Of a stretch of DNA of 34,240 nt, positions 23,733 through 31,541 are shown in pieces. The stretch lies in assembly GCA_900547025.1 (NCBI GenBank), contig UREZ01000009.1:1-34240 (forward strand), read 5' to 3'. Below the pieces are notes generated by a model. That model was not told where the DNA came from. It saw only the letters and a program-made list of their open reading frames with translations, and made no database searches. The first letter of the stretch is position 1. Each line of letters opens with the position of its first letter. The translations under genes and the position numbers were made by a program. Source of the DNA: an uncultured Collinsella sp. (GTDB lineage: Bacteria > Actinomycetota > Coriobacteriia > Coriobacteriales > Coriobacteriaceae).

Positions 23733-25514
23733 TTACTCGTTGAGTAGTCTCGCGGCTTCGGCGGCCATGTTCTCGACCGTCATGCCGTTCTGAGCGAGCA
23801 GTTCGTTGGGGTCGTAGCGGTCGGGGAAGCCCTTGGCGATGCCGAAGGTGCGCGTGCGCACAGGCGTGCAGGACAGATAGCACGCGACGCGCTCGCCCCA
23901 GCCACCGTCCAAGATGCCGTCCTCGAGGGTGACGACAACGCGATGCTCGGCGGCAAGGCTGTCGAGGAACTCACGGTCAAGCTCGGTTGCAAAGCGCGGG
24001 TTGACGAGCGTGGCCTCGATACCGTACTCGGCAGCCAAGCGGTTTGTCACGCGCTCGCCCAGCTCAAAGAAATCGCCAAGCGCGAGCACGGCAACGTCGC
24101 GACCCCGGCGCACCACGTTGTAGCGAACGGCGCTGTAGTCGGTGTCTTCGGCGGGCGCCAGATCGGGACGGCTTACCAAGCCAATGCCCGGTACGCGGAT
24201 CGCCACGGGATGCTCGCGGTGGTCGAGCGACCAGCTCAGCATGGACAGATATTCCTCCATGCAGGCCGGCGCTAGGTAGCGCATGTTGGGAAGTCCACCC
24301 AGCATGGAAATATCAAAGAACGAAAGGTGCGTTTCGGACGTGGTGCCAAAGATTGACGCACCAAACACCAAAATGGTTGCCGGGGCGTCGTTGAGGCACA
24401 GGTCGTGCCACAGTTCGTCGTAGGCGCGCTGCAAAAACGTCCCGTACACACCAAAGACTGGCTTGGCGCCCGAGCGCGCAAGCGCGGTGGCAAAGGTCAC
24501 GGCGTGTTCCTCGGCAATGCCCACATCGACGAACTGTTTGCCGGCGGCAGCGCGAAGCTCGGGCGTAAAGCCCATGATGTAGGGTGTGGCGGCCGTGATG
24601 CCCACGACCTGCGGATCGCGCTCGATGGCGGCGCTGAGCGCCTCGCCCGTAATGTCGGCATAGGTGCGCGGCGCCGGCTCGCTCGGATGGCCCGGGCAGA
24701 GCTTGCGCCCGGTCGCCATGTCAAACGGACCCACGTGATGCCAGCGCTCGGGGTCGCTCTGTGCCGGCTCAAAGCCCTTGCCCTTGGCGGTGGAGACGTG
24801 CAGCACGATGGGATGATCGATATTGCGCAGTTCCTGCAACGCGTCGACGAGGGCCAACACGTCGTTACCGGCGTCCAGATAGCGGTAGTCGAGCCCCATC
24901 GCGCGGAAAACGTTGCGCTCACAGGTACCGTTGCTGGCTCGCAGCTCGGCCAGATTGCGATACAGGCCGCCATGGTTCTCGGCAATGGACTGGTCGTTAT
25001 CGTTGACGATGATGATCAGGTTGCTATCGAGTTCGGCGGCATTGTTAAAGCCCTCAAACGCCAGGCCGCCCGAAAGCGAGCCGTCGCCAATGATGGTGAT
25101 GACGTTGTACGTATTGCCCGCCAGGTCACGAGCGTGCGCCAGGCCGCAGCCCAGGCTCACCGACGTGGAGGTATGGCCCATGGCGAACAGGTCGTGCTCG
25201 GACTCGTCGGGATTGGCAAAGCCAGAAGCCTCACCATAACGCTCCGGATCGATATAAGTGTACGCGCGCCCGGTCAGCGCCTTGTGGGCGTAGGTCTGGT
25301 GCGAAACGTCAAAGACAATCTTGTCGATGGGGGAGTTAAATACGCGATGAAGCGCAACCGTAAGCTCAACGACGCCCAAGTTGGGGGCAACGTGCCCGCC
25401 GACGGCGGCGGAGCTTTCGAGGATTGCCTGACGGATCTCGCCGCAGAGCAGCGGAAGCTCGGCGCGGTCGAGAGCCTTGACGTCCTCGGGCGTTGTCGTT
25501 TGCGTAAGCAGCAT
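23733..25514 (-). CDS. Divergent 1-deoxy-D-xylulose-5-phosphate synthase-like transketolase
   Basis: The 593-residue TPP-dependent enzyme has the DXS domain order: NLGVVELTVALH, DVSHQTYAHKALTGR, GHTSTS (113-118), the TPP/Mg motif starting GDGS (143-146), the catalytic Glu335 in GIAEEHAVTF, and GTFLQRAYDE. It is about 30 residues shorter than typical DXS, mostly after the GDG motif. At the DRAG..G.DG.TH block the protein has FGASIFGTTSETH (384-396), so the Arg near the acceptor-sugar phosphate is missing. It could be a diverged DXS or a transketolase for another substrate. Its terminator starts 1 nt after the stop; the six-unit array lies just beyond. Confidence 0.82.
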   Translation of the reverse strand: MLLTQTTTPEDVKALDRAELPLLCGEIRQAILESSAAVGGHVAPNLGVVELTVALHRVFNSPIDKIVFDVSHQTYAHKALTGRAYTYIDPERYGEASGFANPDESEHDLFAMGHTSTSVSLGCGLAHARDLAGNTYNVITIIGDGSLSGGLAFEGFNNAAELDSNLIIIVNDNDQSIAENHGGLYRNLAELRASNGTCERNVFRAMGLDYRYLDAGNDVLALVDALQELRNIDHPIVLHVSTAKGKGFEPAQSDPERWHHVGPFDMATGRKLCPGHPSEPAPRTYADITGEALSAAIERDPQVVGITAATPYIMGFTPELRAAAGKQFVDVGIAEEHAVTFATALARSGAKPVFGVYGTFLQRAYDELWHDLCLNDAPATILVFGASIFGTTSETHLSFFDISMLGGLPNMRYLAPACMEEYLSMLSWSLDHREHPVAIRVPGIGLVSRPDLAPAEDTDYSAVRYNVVRRGRDVAVLALGDFFELGERVTNRLAAEYGIEATLVNPRFATELDREFLDSLAAEHRVVVTLEDGILDGGWGERVACYLSCTPVRTRTFGIAKGFPDRYDPNELLAQNGMTVENMAAEAARLLNE

Positions 25515-25641
25515 CGTTGTGGGTTACTCCATGCGAATCGTGCGCCGGCACTCCCTCGGCCGGCACAATTGCACAAGACAGTCTCGCACATTTTGGCGTT
25601 TGATATGTGACGGCGGCGCGGTAATTCGCCAACTGGTGGGG

Positions 25642-25653
25642 CAAAACGTTTTG
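25642..25653. promoter_or_regulatory. Perfect palindrome CAAAACGTTTTG
   Basis: This 12-bp perfect palindrome with central CG lies in the 228-bp region between the divergent DXS-like and HD genes. LacI-family repressors often bind such sites. No LacI gene is in the window. Confidence 0.35.
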
Positions 25654-25742
25654 TCCGATGCCATACTGATATGTTCCATGATGTTTTTATCGATTGTGCA
25701 CAGGCCGTGGCTTGTCGCCGTGAGTCGCTGGAAGGAGGCAGC

Positions 25743-26279
25743 ATGTCCGATGCCGTTCGTGCCGAGAAAATCGCGTGCGAAGTAGACCATGCTGCCCGTC
25801 AACTGGCGCAGGCGGGCCGTCTGGACCTGACGCGCGAGTTTATCCAGCATGGCGATGTGACGGTGTATGCACATGTGACTTCGGTAGCGCGCGCGAGTCT
25901 GTCCTTTGCCGAGCACTTGGGCCGTGCTGGCATTTCGGTCGACCGTGCCTCGCTGCTGCGCGGGGCCCTGTTGCACGATTACTTTCTCTACGATTGGCAC
26001 GATTCCGACCCAAGCCATCGGCTGCATGGCTTTCGCCACCCGTTTTTTGCCCTGGCGCGTGCGGAAGAAGATTTTGAGCTGACGCCGCGCGAGCGGAATA
26101 TTATCGTGCGGCATATGTTTCCGCTGGTGCTGGTGCCGCCGACGTGTCGTGAGGCATGGATTGTGTGCCTAGCGGATAAATGGTGTGCTCTGCGTGAGAC
26201 GGTCGCCGGCCGCCTGCCGCGCAAGGACGAGACGGACGATAGCGCGAGTAAAGCATCGAGCGAAAAGAGGAGAGGGTAG
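25743..26279 (+). CDS. HD-domain protein, putative phosphohydrolase
   Basis: The 178-residue protein has His in YAHVTSVARASL and the HD pair in LLHDYFLYDWH, then HPFFAL, the pattern of HD superfamily hydrolases acting on nucleotides or phosphoesters. The start at 25743 is chosen because GGAGG precedes it; a longer in-frame start lacks such a site. The substrate is unknown. The C-terminal tail is charged. The next gene starts 3 nt later, suggesting coupled translation. Confidence 0.85.
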   Translation: MSDAVRAEKIACEVDHAARQLAQAGRLDLTREFIQHGDVTVYAHVTSVARASLSFAEHLGRAGISVDRASLLRGALLHDYFLYDWHDSDPSHRLHGFRHPFFALARAEEDFELTPRERNIIVRHMFPLVLVPPTCREAWIVCLADKWCALRETVAGRLPRKDETDDSASKASSEKRRG

Positions 26280-26282
26280 ACG

Positions 26283-27302
26283 GTGGGGACCGCGATTGAT
26301 ACCGCGTTTTGCGGCGCGACGCTTGCCGCCTGCCCACTCTCGGCACTGGTGCTCTCGTTTGCCTTTTACGGGTTTTGCGGTTGGGCATGGGAGTCGACAG
26401 TATGCGCCATGCTCAATCACGGACGATTTGCCAACAGTGGCTTTTTGCTGGGGCCGTGTTGTCCTATCTATGGTGTGGGCGGCATTGCCTGCTGGCTGCT
26501 GTTGCGCGGGATTCCGGATGCCTCGAGCCAGTTTGTCGCTGCAGCGCTCGTATGCAGCGTGATTGAGTACAGCGTAGGCGTGCTGTTGGAAAAAACAACG
26601 GGCGCTCGCTTTTGGGATTACTCGCACCTGCCGTTTAACTTGCACGGACGCATCTGTCTGTACTGGGCCTGCGCGTTTGGCTTGGGTGCGTTGTGTATTT
26701 GCCGTTTAGTGGAGCCGGCATTGCTGGGGCTGCTTGGCCGTCTGCCGGTGCTGATTGTGCGGTTGTCCGCCTTTATCGTCGCGGTCGCGATGATGGTCGA
26801 CGCGTTGTGCTCGCTGGCGAGCTGGCGGCGTCTGTCCGATCAGCTGGAGCGCGTGCGCGCCGATCTTGCCGACCGCATCAACGAGTCGCTTGCCGATGCC
26901 TCGGACTCAATGCTCGAGCGCATTCCCGAATCGACGATTGACTCGGTGGCACAAACGCACATCCGTAGCCGTGCCGTTAACGCGTGGCTGGCCGAGCTGG
27001 GTGACGCCGCGCTCGATGCCCTGCGCGAGAAGGCTTCAATGCCGACGTTTATCGCGGATGGTGCTCGCGGCCTGGCACTTGCTGCCCGCCGTGTGGCCGA
27101 TGCCGCGCCGAGCATGCCGCGTCCGTCGCTCAGTCGTCGCCTTGCCGGCAAGCGCATGAGCCGTCCGGTGCCAAGCGTGTCGCTCAGCCGCCGCGACCTA
27201 CGCTTCTTTAACGCCTTCCCGCGTCTGCGCATCAATCGCTACGAAGGCGTCATTCGAGCAACTAATCTCCGCGACCGAGCCCGCGAGCTGTTCCGCCACT
27301 AG
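26283..27302 (+). CDS. CmpB-type (PF06541-like) membrane protein
   Basis: The 339-residue protein starts with GTG, preceded by GAGGAG. Residues about 1-180 hold five or six membrane segments with FYGFCGWAWEST, GFLLGPCCPIYGVGG and FWDYSHLPFNLHGRICLYW, which mark the family annotated as putative ABC transporter permease (CmpB-like). The C-terminal 150 residues are soluble, helical and Arg-rich. No ATPase partner is next to it, so a transport role is doubtful. The HD gene is just upstream; the pairing recurs in related bacteria as far as I recall, but the joint role is not known. Confidence 0.83.
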   Translation: MGTAIDTAFCGATLAACPLSALVLSFAFYGFCGWAWESTVCAMLNHGRFANSGFLLGPCCPIYGVGGIACWLLLRGIPDASSQFVAAALVCSVIEYSVGVLLEKTTGARFWDYSHLPFNLHGRICLYWACAFGLGALCICRLVEPALLGLLGRLPVLIVRLSAFIVAVAMMVDALCSLASWRRLSDQLERVRADLADRINESLADASDSMLERIPESTIDSVAQTHIRSRAVNAWLAELGDAALDALREKASMPTFIADGARGLALAARRVADAAPSMPRPSLSRRLAGKRMSRPVPSVSLSRRDLRFFNAFPRLRINRYEGVIRATNLRDRARELFRH

Positions 27303-27500
27303 CCGAGACGGGCGCGCTCACGGCTTCCTTGCTCGCGTATTTCCCGTTCGCTTCGCGTCCGTTGCCGCGCCGTTTCCAAGATTGCGGCGCCGTTTCCATT
27401 CGACAACGCCGCGTTTAACAACGCCGTATCTGGTCTACACCAGTTGCCCCTCGGCCGCATTATGGGCGCCGACAACGTTCATGCGACCAAGGGAGAGCGA

Positions 27501-28778
27501 ATGTACGATACGGGATCGACAACGTTTATGCTCATCTGCACCATGCTCGTGTTTTTAATGACACCGGGTCTGGCGTTTTTCTATGGCGGCCTGTCCAGGC
27601 GCAAAAATGTCATCAACACCATGCTCATGTGCTTTGGCGCCATTGGTCTGGTTGGTGTGCTGTGGATTGTTGCCGGCTGGTCTCTGGCCTATGGCGGCGA
27701 CGGTTCGAGTCCGTTTATTGGAGGCCTTGACCAGCTGCTGTGCCTGCCGGTGCTCAACCAGGTGCTGCAGGCGGCTGAGGGCAATGCTGCGGACGGTGTC
27801 GTCTACCCTCAGATCATCAACATCGCCTTCCAGATGGCATTTGCCATGATCACGGCTGCTATCGTCACGGGCAGCCTGGCCGGCCGCGTTAAGTTCGGTG
27901 CCACGACGGCCTTCCTGGGTATTTGGCTGCTCGTGGTCTATGCGCCGCTCGCTCACATGGTTTGGGGCGGCGAGGGCTCCTTTATTGGCGATATCATCGG
28001 CGCGCTCGACTTTGCCGGCGGCGACGTGGTGCACATCTCGTCTGGTCTTACGGGCCTGATTCTCTGCTTAATGCTCGGCCGTCGTCGCGGCTTTGGCATG
28101 GTGAGCTACCGTCCGCATAACGTGCCGTTTGTGGCGCTGGGAGCCGGCCTGCTTTGGTTTGGCTGGTTTGGCTTTAACGGCGGCAGCGAGTTCAAGGCCG
28201 ACGCCGTGGCGGCACTTGCCATCCTCAATACCGTGACGGCCAGCGCGGCGGGCATGGTCTCGTGGCTTGCCGTCGAGCGCGTGCACACAGGTCGCCCCAC
28301 GCTGGTGGGCGCCAGCACCGGTCTGGTTGCGGGCCTTGTGGTGGTCACGCCGGGCGCGGGCTTTGTCGAGCCGTGGGCGGCGCTGGTCATGGGCCTGATC
28401 GTATCTCCCGTCTGCTACCTGGCCATCAGCCATCTTAAGACCAAATTTGGCTACGACGATGCGCTCGACGCGTTTGGCTGCCACGGCATCGGCGGCATCC
28501 TGGGCGGCGTGCTCACGGGGCTGTTCTGCGTGCCGGAGCTCTCGTGGACCGGTAAGGGCGGCCTGTTCTACACGGGCGATGTCTCGCTGCTCATCTCGCA
28601 GATTTTGGGCATTGTGGTGACGGTCGCTATTGTACTGGTGCTCGACTTGGTGATCGCCGCGGTGGTCAAGGCGCTGTTCCACGGCAGCCTGCGCGTGGAC
28701 GAGGCCGATGAGGCGCTGGGCATGGATGCGAGTCAGCACGGCGAGAGCGCGTATCCCTCGTTCTCCGGACTCGATTAG
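27501..28778 (+). CDS. amt: Ammonium transporter, Amt family
   Basis: The 425-residue membrane protein conducts ammonium or ammonia. It has the Amt/Rh topology (about 11 segments) and both pore His residues: one in GGDVVHISSGL and one in DAFGCHGIGG. GGGAGAG lies about 5 nt before the ATG at 27501; a longer in-frame start adds a non-membrane leader. It precedes glnK by 209 nt, the usual arrangement in which the PII protein plugs the channel under nitrogen excess. The stop codon lies in the left arm of a long palindrome. Confidence 0.96.
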   Translation: MYDTGSTTFMLICTMLVFLMTPGLAFFYGGLSRRKNVINTMLMCFGAIGLVGVLWIVAGWSLAYGGDGSSPFIGGLDQLLCLPVLNQVLQAAEGNAADGVVYPQIINIAFQMAFAMITAAIVTGSLAGRVKFGATTAFLGIWLLVVYAPLAHMVWGGEGSFIGDIIGALDFAGGDVVHISSGLTGLILCLMLGRRRGFGMVSYRPHNVPFVALGAGLLWFGWFGFNGGSEFKADAVAALAILNTVTASAAGMVSWLAVERVHTGRPTLVGASTGLVAGLVVVTPGAGFVEPWAALVMGLIVSPVCYLAISHLKTKFGYDDALDAFGCHGIGGILGGVLTGLFCVPELSWTGKGGLFYTGDVSLLISQILGIVVTVAIVLVLDLVIAAVVKALFHGSLRVDEADEALGMDASQHGESAYPSFSGLD

Positions 28779-28883
28779 CAGCTTCCCCAAGCACCGCACC
28801 TCGGCCTTCAATCGTCGTTTGCGTACCTTAAGTACGCGGCACTCCTCTTTCAGGCCGATCTGCGGCACTTGGGAAACCTGCTA
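28776..28883. repeat. Long palindrome including the amt stop codon
   Basis: Outer arms of 31 nt (28776-28806 and 28853-28883) pair at 25 positions. The left arm starts with the amt stop codon TAG. The middle holds a 6-bp stem GCGTAC..GTACGC (28821-28837). A second copy of the right-arm core, CTGCGGCACCTGGGAAAC, lies at about 28921-28938 in direct orientation. It could act as an attenuator between amt and glnK. Confidence 0.75.
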
Positions 28884-28987
28884 AGACCTGTTAGTTGCAC
28901 TTATCTGATCTACAAGGTTGGTCTGCGGCACCTGGGAAACCCGCGTCTCATGTAAAGGGATACGTTGATTATTGAGAGGAATTCATT

Positions 28988-29326
28988 ATGAAAAAGATTA
29001 CGGCGATCGTTCGTGCTGAGAAACTTGAGGTTCTTAAAAACGCGTTGTTTGCTGCCAATGTTCGTGGTATGACTATCAACCAAGTGCAGGGCTGCGGCGC
29101 GCAGCATGGCTGGAAGGAATATGTGCGCGGCAACGAACTGCTCGTCAACACGATTCCTAAGGTACAGTTCACCCTCATTTGCGCCGACGAGCATGTCGAC
29201 GGCATTGTCGACATCATCTGCAACGCCGCTCGCACCGGAGCCGTCGGCGATGGCAAGATCTGGGTCGAGCCGGTCGAGGAAGTCATCCGCATCCGTACCG
29301 GCGAACACGGCCCCGCCGCGGTGTAG
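28988..29326 (+). CDS. glnK: PII nitrogen regulatory protein
   Basis: The 112-residue trimeric signal protein binds ATP/ADP and 2-oxoglutarate and regulates Amt. The B- and C-loop motifs TGAVGDGKIWV and IRIRTGEHG are present. In the T-loop (about 37-55) the residue aligned with the uridylylated Tyr51 of E. coli GlnB is Leu (RGNEL), and Tyr46 is Val with a Tyr at 45. Control by uridylylation or adenylylation at position 51 is therefore unlikely, leaving direct effector control. GAGAGGA lies before the ATG. Confidence 0.94.
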   Translation: MKKITAIVRAEKLEVLKNALFAANVRGMTINQVQGCGAQHGWKEYVRGNELLVNTIPKVQFTLICADEHVDGIVDIICNAARTGAVGDGKIWVEPVEEVIRIRTGEHGPAAV

Positions 29327-29339
29327 AATCGACCGCCTG

Positions 29340-29393
29340 CCATCCGCAACGTTAAAATACTGCAATGAGGCACAAGACTTGCGTTGCGGATGG
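29340..29393. repeat. Inverted repeat between glnK and tetR
   Basis: Perfect 12-nt arms CCATCCGCAACG (29340-29351) and CGTTGCGGATGG (29382-29393) enclose 30 nt. It is 13 nt after glnK and just before the preferred tetR start. It resembles the other 3'-located palindromes, but could also be a regulatory site. Confidence 0.7.
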
Positions 29394-29400
29394 ACAGATT

Positions 29401-30063
29401 ATGGGGCGTAATAAATATCCCGAGGAGACGGTCGCGAAGATTCTCGACGCGGCGCTGGAGCTATTCTGCGCACAGGGTTATGAGGGGACGAGCATTCAAG
29501 ATATCGTCGACCGCCTCGATGGCATGACCAAGGGTGCTGTCTATCATCACTTTAAGAGCAAAGAAGAGATTTTCAACGCCGCATTTGATCGGGCAATGGC
29601 TCCGATTGTTGAGCGCCGCCGCGCGACACTCGGTGCTGGCAATATGACGGGAGCCCAAAAGCTCAAGCGACTGTACGCGCCCGAGTCTGTTGTTCCGCAA
29701 ATTGAGCTATGGGCACGCATGCATCCTGCGGCAGATCCGGTAAAAAGCTCGCGTCTACTGGCGATGCAGTACCAGGGCTCGTTCGACGAGTCGGCCGATG
29801 GCTGTCTTTTGCCAGTGATCGAGGAGGGCATCGCCGACGGCTCCATTGCGTGCAAATGCCCGCGCGAAGCGGCTGAGGCCGTATCGTTGTTGGCGAATCT
29901 TTGGCTGCTGCCGCTGTTCCGTCCGCTCGAGACCAAGGATCGAATGCTCGCTCGCGCGCAATGTTTGGCGCAGATGGCGGCCGCGGTGGGGCTCGATTTG
30001 GGTAATGAAGTGCTCCAGACAACGGCTCAGATTTGGGACGTATGGAACCGTGCTGGGTGGTAA
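29401..30063 (+). CDS. TetR-family regulator, probable repressor of the MFS gene
   Basis: The 220-residue protein has an N-terminal TetR helix-turn-helix: LFCAQGYEGTSIQDIVDRLDGMTKGAVYHHF in the usual position (about 18-50), and a variable effector domain. The start at 29401 is preferred because the earlier in-frame ATG at 29365 lies inside the palindrome loop. Two dyads of the same pattern, 30065-30085 and 30130-30150, lie between this gene and the MFS gene and are likely its binding sites. The ligand is unknown. Confidence 0.88.
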   Translation: MGRNKYPEETVAKILDAALELFCAQGYEGTSIQDIVDRLDGMTKGAVYHHFKSKEEIFNAAFDRAMAPIVERRRATLGAGNMTGAQKLKRLYAPESVVPQIELWARMHPAADPVKSSRLLAMQYQGSFDESADGCLLPVIEEGIADGSIACKCPREAAEAVSLLANLWLLPLFRPLETKDRMLARAQCLAQMAAAVGLDLGNEVLQTTAQIWDVWNRAGW

Positions 30064-30064
30064 T

Positions 30065-30085
30065 ATAGATACTGACGGTATGTAA
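30065..30085. promoter_or_regulatory. TetR operator candidate O1
   Basis: ATAGATAC-TGACG-GTATGTAA, an 8-5-8 imperfect dyad directly after the tetR stop. It shares its pattern with O2, 65 bp downstream. Confidence 0.7.
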
Positions 30086-30094
30086 TTGATTTGT

Positions 30095-30119
30095 AAGGGT
30101 AGCCACGGCTGCCCTTTTC
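30095..30119 (+). terminator. Terminator of tetR between two operators
   Basis: AAGGGTAGCC-AC-GGCTGCCCTT with one G-U pair, followed by TTC. The stem is 10 bp with a 2-nt apparent loop (realistically 4-6 nt after opening). Confidence 0.75.
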
Positions 30120-30129
30120 AAGTCATTAA

Positions 30130-30150
30130 ATACATACTAATGGTATGTAT
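30130..30150. promoter_or_regulatory. TetR operator candidate O2
   Basis: ATACATAC-TAATG-GTATGTAT, a perfect 8-5-8 dyad 13 nt before the MFS start. It could block transcription or initiation of the MFS gene. Confidence 0.75.
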
Positions 30151-30163
30151 AGGGGGCAGGCTT

Positions 30164-31426
30164 ATGGCTGGAATGCGGAGGAGCAATGTCTCGTTGGCGC
30201 AAAAAACAGTGCGATCTATCAGGCTTTTCGGTCTTCTTGTTGCACAGCTGTGCGCGTATTCGATGTTGTCGGCACTGTGCTTTGCGTGCCCGCTTTACTT
30301 GTTCGATTGCAGCGGCTCGTCAACGTTATATGGTGCTGTCGCGGCGATAGCGTTCGTGCCGGGCGTGCTTGCGACTCCGGCTGGCGGAATCTTGGCGGAT
30401 CACGGGAGACATCGCGGGGTTCTTGTGGTGCTCGGCATTGTTCTGATGGCTGCATCACTGCTGTTTATCCCCATGAAGTGTTCGCTGCCTCTTGCGGTTG
30501 TCGTGGCAGCAATGCTTTGCGTCCAATATGGCATCCAATCGCTGCTGAAACCGATGCTTCAAATTGAGACGGTGCACATGATGAGCCAAGAAAAGGTTGA
30601 GCGTGCCACAGCGTTGGTCTCGCAGGTAACCATGGCGAGCAATATCTTGGGGCCTGTAGTCGGGACGGCAGTCTATGGGTGCTTTGGTATCGATGCTCTA
30701 TGCGAAACCGCGGCGTTGACGTTTGCGATGTCAGCCCTGCTGTTCGGGGGCGCACTCAAGCAAAATGCCTCATCTGGAATGACAGGGGACAGTACGACTT
30801 GCTCGACATGCCGAAGCGATTTTCGGGAGTCGATTCGGTACCTGTTTCAAAACGCATCATTGCTCGTTGTGTTTTTGCTTGCGGCTATTTTGAACCTTGC
30901 GTTAGTTGGGTTAACGATTGGTGCTCCCGTTATTGTTGCAAAGCATCTCGGAATGCAGTCATCCTTTGTTGGGATTATTGAGGTGGCTATGGGCTTAGGT
31001 GGTTTTGTCGGCAGTGGTTTGGTCGGTATTTGGCCGCATCGTTTTTCCTTCAAGGGCATATGTCGATATGTTGCGATGATTTGTTTTGGAGTCGTACCGA
31101 TTATTGTCACGCTACTGAGCGGTCCTGATGAATTAGCGTTTGCCGCGCTTGCGGCCGGCTCGGCATGGGTCATGGCGTGGGCAAGCATTGCATCGGTCGG
31201 AATCGTTTCATTTGTTCAGCGGTCAGCGCCAAAGGAACTCTGCGGAAAAGTGCTGGCACTCGTTTATATGACACTTTCCTGTGCAACGCCTATTGGCCAA
31301 TTGGTTTACGGGCTTGCATATGATCGATGGGCTCCGGCGATTGTATTCGCAGGCATGTTGGCGGTGCTGACGTCGACGACGGCGCTGTTTAATCGGCTGA
31401 AAAGTCGCTTATGGCGAATGTCTTAA
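30164..31426 (+). CDS. MFS transporter, drug/macrolide-efflux-like
   Basis: The 420-residue protein has about 12 membrane segments with a cytoplasmic loop (about 205-225) in the middle. PAGGILADHGRHRGVL is the MFS loop 2-3 motif. The overall look fits the MFS_3 group (enterobactin exporter, macrolide efflux). The ATG at 30164 follows AGGGGGCAGG; a longer frame runs through the operators. Control by the adjacent TetR suggests efflux of its ligand. Third-position base use is more AT-rich than in the neighbouring HAD gene, hinting at transfer. Confidence 0.86.
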   Translation: MAGMRRSNVSLAQKTVRSIRLFGLLVAQLCAYSMLSALCFACPLYLFDCSGSSTLYGAVAAIAFVPGVLATPAGGILADHGRHRGVLVVLGIVLMAASLLFIPMKCSLPLAVVVAAMLCVQYGIQSLLKPMLQIETVHMMSQEKVERATALVSQVTMASNILGPVVGTAVYGCFGIDALCETAALTFAMSALLFGGALKQNASSGMTGDSTTCSTCRSDFRESIRYLFQNASLLVVFLLAAILNLALVGLTIGAPVIVAKHLGMQSSFVGIIEVAMGLGGFVGSGLVGIWPHRFSFKGICRYVAMICFGVVPIIVTLLSGPDELAFAALAAGSAWVMAWASIASVGIVSFVQRSAPKELCGKVLALVYMTLSCATPIGQLVYGLAYDRWAPAIVFAGMLAVLTSTTALFNRLKSRLWRMS

Positions 31427-31493
31427 GGCGCTGGGGGACCGTGAATTTGTGGAGACAGTGGCACGCCGCGCCGGGACGGCATTGTTTAGGCAT

Positions 31494-31535
31494 GCCTCTC
31501 CTTCGTCTACAATATCGTGCAGACGAAGGAGAGGC
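31494..31535. promoter_or_regulatory. 15-bp hairpin or operator overlapping the HAD gene ribosome-binding site
   Basis: Perfect 15-nt arms GCCTCTCCTTCGTCT (31494-31508) and AGACGAAGGAGAGGC (31521-31535) enclose 12 nt. AAGGAG, the likely ribosome-binding site, lies inside the right arm, 7-13 nt before the ATG. TACAAT (31507-31512) in the loop region resembles a -10 box; if used, transcription would start in the loop and the dyad would act as DNA. Confidence 0.7.
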
Positions 31536-31541
31536 GTATCC

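Noticed and set aside
24405..25610. 401-codon plus-strand ORF opposite the DXS-like gene
   Set aside because: Antisense shadow produced by GC-rich codons; no ribosome-binding site or recognisable domain.
25515..25742. Riboswitch (for example TPP) upstream of the DXS-like gene
   Set aside because: No conserved TPP riboswitch core was seen; only a short GCCGGC repeat pair near the start of the gene.
27303..27500. Possible repeat element before amt (GCGCCGTTTCCA twice)
   Set aside because: Two short direct repeats in GC-rich DNA, without symmetry or wider copies; likely chance.
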